Program-made: the position numbers and the translations under genes
Assembly: GCA_023897205.1 (NCBI GenBank)
Contig: JAHWDD010000004.1
Span: 2,480,001-2,544,000 of the forward strand
Direction of reading: 5' to 3'
Source: Exophiala sp. HKRS030
Lineage: Eukaryota > Ascomycota > Eurotiomycetes > Chaetothyriales > Herpotrichiellaceae
Length of the DNA stretch: 64,000 bases
Part shown: one piece after another, positions 33,217 through 42,191 of the stretch
How positions within the stretch are numbered: position 1 is the first letter of the stretch
How the letters are laid out: each line of letters starts with the position of its first letter
Notes under the pieces: generated by a model
Told to the model about the DNA's origin: nothing
Seen by the model: the letters and a program-made list of their open reading frames with translations, nothing else
Databases searched by the model: none

Positions 33217-34938
33217 TCATTTTGATTTCTTGTTTGCCTTGGGTGTATCAGAATTGAGCTTGTTCGTTGGTACCGATGTCGTTGCTATTGGCGCGGCCAC
33301 GTGATTCGACTTAAGCTTGAGAACATGGGAAGACTGATGCTGGTCATGTTTACTTCCTGCAGGGAAGAATATGCGAGCAACAAGGTCGACCATCCATAGC
33401 GTAAAAACAGCAAGCGCAGTCAAATCGAGAACATGCACCGCCCACCACAATTTGACATTCAAGCCACACCTTGAAATATCGTACTTCCATCCTTTGCTCG
33501 AGAGATCATACCAGGCACTGAGGAGACCTGCGTTGCCATCATAGTCCCCCATCATGCTTCGCAAAGTGATCTCCCGCACACCAGTATGTGAATTTCTTCC
33601 GTCAACCTGATCCCAACGTACTGCCTCCCATGTCGTTTGTCGACCTTCTTCAACATTCCCTGTGGAGCTAGACCAAGTTGTGTTTGAAGGGACATAGTGC
33701 AAGACATCACATCCTTCATGATCATGTCCGGTCAAAATTAATCCATGTCTTCCCTTGCCTTGTGCTGGTGCATCGACGTTGCCAGTCATTCCGAAAAGAG
33801 CTTCAAGAGTACCATGCTGGCTTACTTCGGTACTGAGATGATTTTGCTCTCTGACTCCATGGGGTCTATACACACCGCCGCCGTCGTCATCTCCCCAATA
33901 GTCGAAAAATGGAGCATCTATACATACGCCCTCTTTTTTGTGTAGAGGAAGGTGCGTGAGAAGAAGGGTGAACGAGGAACGATCTTCGACAGGTCGCAAA
34001 CGATCGGAGATCAGGCTATTGATAAAGTTGAATGTTTCGGCTTGAAGGTCGTCCGAGAAAGCTGGAGAATCAAGGATCAAGCTGTTCAGCACGATCAGGT
34101 GTATGGTTGGTATGGTCTCATTGCTTGAAATGCCGTGGTAAGGATATTGGAATCTGACATCCCAGTTGGCCTTTCCAAACGCCCGTTCAAAACGATCCAT
34201 CCTGCTCTGAGAGATCTCTCCAGCATAGCCAACATCGTGGTTTCCGGCAATATTGATGATATTCGTCATCCAACTATCATCGTTTGCCTCAAAGATTTGT
34301 TCCTCCTTTTTGATATTCGAGCTCGTTATATCGTCGCTTATCCTGTGCCCAGAGGCAAAGACCCTGTTCCAATACCTCCAGCCTCTCCATGCAAACTCCT
34401 CATCAGTGACCCATTGGCTCCCGATCAGGTCTCCCAGCACCGTTACGTGGCTAGGCTTAGTCCACCAGTGTAGGGTTCGATAGATGTGGCCCAGATAGTA
34501 ATCGTTGCCAAGCAGATCCAGTCGTTTTCGAAGAGCCTGCAAAGATGTCGGGATATCCTCGAGCAGGATGCCTCTCACATCCTCGAGTATTTGAGATTTG
34601 AAATCATGGCCTCCTGTTGCGCAGATCGTTGCCCATCGGCGTTCTATCTTTCGTAGAAACGCGTCTTCAGGCTTCGGTAGTGAGCTATCTCCCTCTAATT
34701 GAGGGTCAGCGAGCACAAGTAATCGGAAAGGAACCGAAGGCAGGGCCGGCGCGTCTAAAGCGTGCGTGAACGGCCAATGTTGTTGGAGAGTATAGGCGAA
34801 GGCCGTCGTCGTGGAAGCATCGCGGGCTGGAAACACACAACCGTGGAAGACAGGATATGAATACAAATAAAGCGTCAAAGAAACAGCAAAAGGGAGAAGG
34901 ACGCGCAGCAACCCGCCTGCGACCCCAAGGATGTACAT
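33217..34938 (-). CDS. TED1: Ted1/Cdc1-like ER metallophosphoesterase
   Basis: Single-exon ORF, 573 aa, ATG at 34938. An N-terminal membrane anchor (about 5-30) is followed by a calcineurin-like phosphoesterase domain: ADPQLEGD (77-84), VLGDLIGSQW (169-176), AGNHDVGY (231-238), THLPLHK and a final GHDHEGCD. These supply the metal-binding Asp/His/Asn set. A second membrane segment lies near the C-terminus (LTALAVFTLWMVDLVARIFF). The DPQLEGD motif is typical of Ted1/Cdc1/PGAP5-type enzymes, which remove ethanolamine-phosphate from GPI anchors so that cargo can leave the ER with p24 proteins. The last four residues are KKSK, a match to the KKxx ER-retrieval signal. Ted1 rather than Cdc1 is a judgement from overall pattern. 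Confidence 0.82.
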   Translation of the reverse strand: MYILGVAGGLLRVLLPFAVSLTLYLYSYPVFHGCVFPARDASTTTAFAYTLQQHWPFTHALDAPALPSVPFRLLVLADPQLEGDSSLPKPEDAFLRKIERRWATICATGGHDFKSQILEDVRGILLEDIPTSLQALRKRLDLLGNDYYLGHIYRTLHWWTKPSHVTVLGDLIGSQWVTDEEFAWRGWRYWNRVFASGHRISDDITSSNIKKEEQIFEANDDSWMTNIINIAGNHDVGYAGEISQSRMDRFERAFGKANWDVRFQYPYHGISSNETIPTIHLIVLNSLILDSPAFSDDLQAETFNFINSLISDRLRPVEDRSSFTLLLTHLPLHKKEGVCIDAPFFDYWGDDDGGGVYRPHGVREQNHLSTEVSQHGTLEALFGMTGNVDAPAQGKGRHGLILTGHDHEGCDVLHYVPSNTTWSSSTGNVEEGRQTTWEAVRWDQVDGRNSHTGVREITLRSMMGDYDGNAGLLSAWYDLSSKGWKYDISRCGLNVKLWWAVHVLDLTALAVFTLWMVDLVARIFFPAGSKHDQHQSSHVLKLKSNHVAAPIATTSVPTNKLNSDTPKANKKSK

Positions 34939-35322
34939 CGAAGCATGAAAAAAAGAAGGAAACTAGAGAAAGATGCGCCTGCACATCCAATAATAGCAAT
35001 AACCATAAATACATGGAGTCATTGGAGAGACGTGTAGATCGTTCAGGGGAGACACTGCGGGTCATTTAGTTATGAGTGCAACCATTACACAGACTCTCAC
35101 GGGCATTGAGTATTACTACATATGTAGGTATTGTCAGTATCAATCAATCATCTCTTGAAACCCCTGCTATAGACTTGAGAAAGGTCTTTCCACTTTCATA
35201 ATTTGGTATATCAATAGTAGACGGTCATGGTACAGCATTAAGGTAGCTTTGTCTCCCCCCGGAATTTATTTACATATCCTATAAGGCTCTCTATCCAATC
35301 TATCCCTCATTAATTTCCTCAG
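34939..35322. other. short intergenic region
   Basis: Promoter side of the TED1-like gene and 3' flank of the BOI gene. AT-rich near 35100-35290; no gene. Confidence 0.5.
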
Positions 35323-38317
35323 TCAGCTCTCGTCATCCTCGTGGCTAGATTTGGTGGCACTCGAGAGGCCGGTCGTTAGCGACAGGTTGATCTGGGATTC
35401 GCTAAAGTTGAGACCTTGTATATTCAGGCCAGTCTCGTTGAGGTCTTTCTCCTCGAGAGGTGTTGGCTTCTCGGGCAATTCTGCCATTTCTTCTTCAACC
35501 TCTTCAGTCCCCTTGAGGGCAGGAGGTCGTTCTTTTCTTGCCCTTGCCTTTGCCAAACTGATCGTTTTCTGTCGGTTGGTGGTCTCAAAGCTCGTTAGGT
35601 CATGCTCAATGGTCGCCTTCAGGATTTCACCCATCCACTTCCTGCCTTCATTGATGTTGTCGACCTGGAAAACGTGAACGGCTGGTTTCGTAAATTGGAC
35701 GGCCCTTGAGAGGCCGGCTTTGGGGGGAACAAGCTTGAAGAAGAAAGGGGCGCCACCACCAGATCCGCGAGACACATCTGGTGACTTCTCGGAGAGAGGA
35801 GTGGTAGAACCTATGGATGGTGTCGACCCGCTGATCGTCGCTTGAAGCGTAGTTATGGGGTCGGAGTTAGCAACCAGAACCTTGTGGCCTGAAATATCGA
35901 TTATGCCCTTTTCCTCGGTGTCATCTTCCGAGTAATAATATGAAAGTCTTCGTCCACGGAGAATGAACAGTCGAGGTTTCCACTGCGCTATGAGACCTGC
36001 CGATCGTTTTTTCATCCAGCCAGAGTAGTCACAGAATTTACGAGCTTCTGCCGGTGAAATTTGTAGTAGACCTCTTGTGTATGCACTCGTCTGTCGTTTC
36101 GTCTTGGGGTTCGTCCGTACGGCGGTTTTGGTATGCAGGAGCGGACCCAAGTGTTCGGTGGTGCCTTTTGAAGAGGCATCCGTGTTATCCATGTCGAAGC
36201 TACGTGAGGTTGCAGAAGGCGTTTGAGAACCTGATGGCGAAGCCAGAGGGCTCTCCTTCAGCGGCTCGGAAGTAATATTTGTCATGTCTGCAGCTTCTTT
36301 CTCGCTTCCCGTTACCGCTTCTGAAGCAGCGCGCAGACCTAATAGCTTCCGGGCTTTCTGACTTGCTGTGAATGGGGCAGAAGCAGGCACAGCAGGTGAT
36401 GCTGTCGCACTCATGCCTTGCGGAGAGGACACATTAGAGAGACTGTCATCCTCGAGATTGGTTACTGTCGGAGATGTGACCACTGGGGACCGCTGTGTAA
36501 TGAGGTTGCGCGCGCTAGCTGATCGAAATCGTCCCTTATACGAACTGCTGTGATATGCTTTTGCCGCCGACGAGATTAATGATGGGTTGCGAATGGAGTC
36601 GACGCTACTGAGGCGTGAATGTCGTTTTGAATTTCGACTTTGTTGTTTTGACTCATCAATTGCGCTCGACTGACGAGAGTGGCCAACGCTCTCTCCGCCA
36701 TCTCTCTTCCTCAGAATATTGCGTGTTTTCCTGTTCTCAACCTCGTTACCGCTAAAATAACCCCGGTCAAGATCGACTGTAGAGGTGTCACCCAGGAAAG
36801 GAGGCGTCAAGGTCAAATCCGTATTATCCGCCGCCGTGCTCACTTTGAGTGATGGCGTGCTTTCACCAGCGTTTGCAGTGGTCGCATTGCTCATTGACCA
36901 GTCTCTGTCCAGAGAAGCCTTCTTCTTGTGTGGATGGGGTAGAGTGTTTCGAGAAGACGCAGACGCGAATTCGGACACAATATTTTTAGCGAAATCTATA
37001 GACGAATGCCGACGAGAATGGTTCATTTCACGGATCGACGCTGCGGAAGGTCTGGTCGGACTCTCGGTAGCCATGGAAGATCTCCATGGAGACGGCGGAG
37101 TGCTGGATCCCAATTGTGGCCGTGCAAATGAAGGTGATACTGGCGGTTCTGGAGAAGGGCCGGCATGATGACTCTTTGGCTGAGATTGCTGTGACTGACG
37201 GAGTGTAAGCCCTCGTTCGTCCATGAGACTGGGGATCCTAGGCAAAATTGTGTTGCCCGACATAGCACGCGCGTGTATCCGAGGGGCATCCTCCGTTGAA
37301 TTAGTCTGTCGAAGGCCACTCTTCTGCGAGGCTTTGGTGGCTCGAACCCGATTCTGGAAGTCCCTGATCTTATGCCACGTCTTCAGGCGGCGACCCATGA
37401 CACCAAAGTCGTATTCCTTCATGTGGATAAATGACTGATCCATTTCCAGAAGCACATCGCCAGTGATTTCTTGTTCTTCGAAAATATCGCAGTGTTTGGG
37501 ATCTACTCCCATCCCTCTTAAAAATTCCGCCGTTTCTTTGGCATCCCACTGGTTGACTTCTGCTTCAGTCAAGCGTGTGTTATCTTCACTGTCTGTCTCG
37601 GGCCCCGCGATGAAGGATGCGCGGTCAAAGTGGCTGCCATAATCGCTTTCAGAGTCCTCCGTAATGGGTTGGGGAGGGGCTAAACTTTGGCGAGGAGTAC
37701 TCAGATCGGTTATATGTTCTTCTATGACGCTGAGAGTCTCATTCATAACCGGGCTTTCCTGGCCACCATTTGACTCCGAGAGTGCTTGACCGATGCTTCG
37801 CTGAATGTATGAGGGAGAGGGAGGTATTGAAGTTCTCGAAAGGAACGAGGGAGCCTGAGAACCTGTGCCGGTGAATTGCGCGTTGCTATCAGGGTCGACC
37901 GGTTTGTACGGCATTTGTTCTGCAGGCAAAGAAGGACTTCTTGTCGACTGGAAGCCAACAGGAGCGAAGTTGCGAGGGAGTTTGGCGGTATAGACTGCAC
38001 ATATATTAGTTCGCTGTGCCTTCTATTAAAGTGAACTAACCTACCGCCTGGAAACAAGCCCGTATTCCCATGTTGAAGGTGTCTTCCCAGAAACCAGCCA
38101 TCCCCAAAGCCCTCATCCAATTCAACAAGCTCGATCTGATCTGACTTTCGCAGGGTCAATTCATCAGGACTTCGCGCATCGAAGTCATCTATTTACCAAG
38201 TTGAAATGTTAGCCGAAATTCTTAACAAGACCAGGAGATCTTGAACGCACGGATGACCACCAAAAGATCGCCTGGTTGCAAAGCGGCCAGGTGTCGCTGT
38301 TGAGCAGAGAGTGCCAT
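35323..38317 (-). CDS. BOI2: Boi1/Boi2-like polarity protein (SH3-SAM-PH)
   Basis: Three exons: 38317-38251, 38188-38045 and 37994-35323, with introns of 62 and 50 nt; 960 aa. Exons 1-2 encode an SH3 domain (DLLVVIHDFDARSPDELTLRKSDQIELVE, then DGWFLGRHL and TGLFPGGVY). The next ordered unit is a SAM domain (about 211-285: WDAKETAEFLRGMGVDPKHCDIFEEQEITGDVLLEMD). A Ser/Thr/Pro-rich central region follows, then a PH domain (about 720-870: GWMKKRSAGLIAQWKPRLFILRGRRLSYYYS). The SH3-SAM-PH order is that of yeast Boi1/Boi2, which link Cdc42/Bem1 to exocyst-driven polar growth. The first two exons are short and easily missed; without them the SH3 domain is lost. All junctions keep frame. Confidence 0.92.
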
Positions 38318-39437
38318 TGTGGCTCAGTTGCGGTGTTTCAGCAAGTTGTCAAGCGCAACGAAACCCGAGTGATGTTCTTGATGAATTCATGGATGTTTTA
38401 ACCCGTGTTTGCCTTTGATTGACGGAACAGAAGAACAGGGGTGGGCATTCGCATGGCCATCGATGGTGAACAGGTCGATATTGGCACTCGAAGGAAGGAC
38501 AAGAGGTAACGTATGGAGCGTGATACAAGGAGATGGGTGAAGAGGACAGCGAGGTGGTCCGGTGTTGCGCTGCGCTGCGCGTAAATGAAACTGGTGGCTG
38601 CTGGTGGTGCAGCGTTGGGTGATACTGCAGACAAAGTTGAGGGTGACACACGTCCACTGTGCAGCAAAGACCACACGGGGATTAGAAAGAATGTAGAAGC
38701 AATCTAGAAGAATTCAAGTATAGATAGCAGGTTCCACAACGAACGTCCTCTTCATAGAGCACGGAGTAGGTGTCGCATCTATGTATACCTGGCATGCTTC
38801 AAGTCCACACTGCGCAGTTTGCACGTTTCTGGGCACGAGTTTGTTGGTGTGTGCTAGCGCCTAACAAGCCTATTTAATGAGTCTAGTGAGCCTATTTAGT
38901 GAGCCTCGATCGCACCATTATTGGGTGCTAAGGGTCTGTGCAGTCGTTCCCCTTCTGCCGAACTTGACGGAGCATCGCTCGCTGTCTCGTATCGTATCAG
39001 AACATCTGTTGATTCCTCGTCAGGGTCTTCCGCCTTTTACTTCCCCGTAATCTCAACGTCGGTGAAATAGGCGCCTAAACCAGCTCCAGCCAAGCCCGTC
39101 CCGATCAGGACAAATGCGGTCCTCGCCGCTTTAGTAACTACAACGATATATTCAAATAATTCTGTCTTCGCCTACTCCCAAATCCATACAATCATGTACG
39201 GTGTGGACAGGAAGGATCTTTGACGGATCAAGATAAACTATATCTATGAAGATTACTCACGTGCTGCTCCCGCGTACTTCCACTTCTTTTTCTCTGTGTG
39301 TCATTGCTCTCGAGATTGAGTCTGAGACCAGTTGGTACAGCGGAGCTTTAGGAAATCTTCACTTTGATACCTTGTCAAAGCTCGTGACTTCCTGACCTGA
39401 GGCCCTCCATAATGACCACTGCATATAAGGCATTCAT
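38318..39437. other. intergenic region with short direct repeats
   Basis: Contains the direct repeat gcctattta-tgag at 38869-38903 and a near copy (CACGGAGTA) of the recurring 9-mer at 38760-38768. No gene recognised. Confidence 0.5.
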
Positions 39438-40565
39438 ATGCAACATCTATACATTCCCGTCGGCAAAGAATTTCATCTCATGAATCATCACCATAACCGC
39501 AACAACGACTATAACAGCAATATTAATACCAGAGGAGCATTTCCATCCATGGCGCTCGAATTGACATCCACTGTTCAGCAAGAATGCACCTCTACAAAAT
39601 TCCGCCGCAGGGTCAAGGCTTTTGTGGATCTGTATGGGCAGCCGAAGGAGGTACCATGGCGATGAAACGAGAGGATGGTGGTCCAGGCCGGTCTCTTCGC
39701 AATGACTATAACATGCACAAACTCGTTCTTGAAACAGCTTCGCACTATACAGTATTCAATGTATGCGTGCCACGTTGGCCGAATTTTGTGAAAACCGACG
39801 AGAGATGGTGGGACATGAATCTCGCCAGATTTCCGGTCGACTATACTCCTTGCAATGTACTCTGCGCGGAACGCATACCACCACTATCACAGGAGGTGAG
39901 GTATCGTCTGATTGACCGATACTGTCCGCCCGCATCGGCTGCGACCATCAAGGCAAACGATGCTGACCGAGATTGTCTAGTTCGTCCCTACCTTGGCCGA
40001 CGAAAGATTCAAAGCGAAGCCAGACGAGGACGAAATTTCTTCTCCTTGCGCAACTATCCCCTGCATCTTAACCAGGCAGAGGACCTCGGGCTTCCCATTG
40101 TGGAGTATGCTCATGCGATGGCCGAGATGCTTGCCGTGCTGCACCGGATTGCCAAAATCGACGCCAATGATATCGAGTTTGTGCTGGGAGGCGTCCAAGC
40201 CAAACCAGAAATCACCCACCGTGTACTCCGTACATAGTCACGATTTCATGGGAACTCATTCTCTATGGGTCCTGGACTTTGATTGCTGCAAGCCACTGAC
40301 TATGGACGATGCCGGCATTGACCAGGCCGCTTCTGCATTATTGAGGAACGACCCGTACTATCCCCGCCCTAGTTCCAGCGCATCAACCTCGTCTCCAGAC
40401 GGCACCCTATGGGCTGAGTTCCAAACCACATACCTCGAGTACAGTAAGAATATCATCACCGGGCAAGACGTGGCTTATCTCAACTTACCCGAAAGATTCA
40501 TTGCACGAGTTTCCGATATGCACGAACATGGCGAAGGGCGAAAGCTACCAGGGTCTGAATCTTAA
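39438..40565 (+). pseudogene. DUF3669 (kinase-like) gene with broken reading frame
   Basis: Coding-like sequence in two alternating frames. The first frame (39438 to about 39610) reads ..TSTKFRR. The frame then shifts to GQGFCGSVWAAEGGTMAMKREDGGPGRSLRNDYNMHK.., a glycine-rich loop and Lys-containing block typical of fungal DUF3669 proteins. That frame runs to a stop (tag, 40235-40237) after DANDIEFVLGGVQAKPEIT. The rest of the domain, HDFMGTHSLWVLDFDCCKPLTMDDAGIDQA..LRNDPYYPRP, lies back in the first frame and ends at 40565. Two single-base lesions fit the pattern. The second break could instead be a 61-nt intron (40177-40237, GTTTGT..ATAG, in frame), but that would remove the conserved EFVLGG block. 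Exact TACTCCGTA (40224-40232) sits at the second break. A pseudogene is the best reading, though assembly error is possible. Confidence 0.65.
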
Positions 40566-42191
40566 ATGTCTTCCTCGATTCACCACTTTTGCCTTGCGCT
40601 CCACGGTCTCAAATGGTGACTACCGAAAGAAAGACATTCACTCCGTGGTTAACTTATTCCTAACCACAGAGTACGTGTACACACATTCTTTAAGAATACT
40701 ACTAGATTCAGCCGCTTTGCCGTTGGGGCTTGTCCGAGTGCCACCGGGTGGGACCGTTAGGAAGTGAAAAGCCCGCGAATAGAGTGCGATTGATATATAT
40801 GGATTCAAAGTGGTAGCAGTCTTATTAACATCGACTACTCTCATTGTTAAGGGAGAGCAGTCTTAAGTGCGACGGCTGGGAGTGCTGGACGTACGCGAAG
40901 GCGTTAGAACCCCCTGGGGTCTGGGCCGTTCTCTTCCTCCTCCTATGTCCTTGGCAGAACTAAACCATGTCACACTACGTCCATCATTTCCAGACGAAAT
41001 TAATACTACCCTTTGAGTACTATCCTCGTGGGGCACTGCTACCATATTTGGGCTGGAAGTAGAGCCCAAACGGCCGAGGGGATTTCTTTCTAGCTGTCGG
41101 AGCACCCTGGCAGTACCGTGAACAGGTGATAGCCATATCATCAAGATTTGATGAAGTCGACCAAAGACAATTCTTGTGTGGAAAGGACTCACCTATAGGA
41201 CACCCCTATAGGAGACGGCGGTGGCACATATGAGGAATATTAGAGCATTCTTATACCTCAAAACTATGCGCAAATAGGCTCGTTGCCAAGGCCGTAGCAG
41301 CGCCCCGAGCCTTCTTTTTCGGCACTCGTTTCATCGACATTTGTACTTGTACAAGTATTATGGAGGTTCTCCGCAGAATTCAATCCAGCTCCACCTATGC
41401 GCTGGTGCAGCTACTAGGCTCGCCTGTCTATGTACTTGTGTGCTCTAAATACGGAGTAGTGGTGCTCTGACTCTGGTTCGTGACAGCATCACTGAGTGAA
41501 AGTGCCCTCACTAGACATTCAATTCATCATCGCCAACCTCTTCCCACGAGCATACAGATCCACTGGCCAAGGTATTCGCACAAACTGTCAAAGCAGCACT
41601 ATGAGATTGCCCAGTAGGCGTGACTTTTGATCGAATCTTTGCTTGCTAAAACCCTCAGCCTGATGCCGCCGCTCGCTTGACTCTGCGACCCTGGTCAACT
41701 GACGACACAATGCCACCTCACCGCATGAGCAGTACGTCTTTGTCTTCTGGCCTGCGCCCTTGTCCATGGCTGACCGATTGACAGGCAGAACATTCTGCGA
41801 AGTGCTCCTTCAGCATTTCTCCTACTTCTCCCACCCTCCTTCTCTTCCTCCACCTCAACCGCCGCGATTTCGAGGACAAGCATGCCGGATGCTGGTCACG
41901 CCTTCTTCAAAGATCCTGCCTCTTCTAATACTTCCTGCCGTTCTCACACTTCGGAGATCGCCAGATAATATTCTTTGAAGACCTCCAAAAGATCATGGAT
42001 GGTGCCTATCCAATCTGCTCAGAGATCTCAGAATACTCTTTCCTTCCACCTGCACACCTCCAAAACGACTGTGCTGTGTGCAAGCAGAGCGAATTTGGTG
42101 CCAATAATTTGAGATTTCTTCAAACTTGAGCTCCTCAACGCTCACCAGACAAGACCAAAAGCAAGTACGGCCACTGTCCAGGAGACGAACC
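40566..42191. other. intergenic region, degraded-looking
   Basis: About 1.6 kb. Features seen: a short hairpin gtggtta/taaccac near 40647-40669; two palindromic cctatagg boxes near 41192-41212; exact TACGGAGTA at 41450-41458. From 41710, a possible first exon for the MIZ gene (ATG CCA CCT CAC..) is followed by a GTACGT donor, but I could not join it in frame. Confidence 0.45.
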
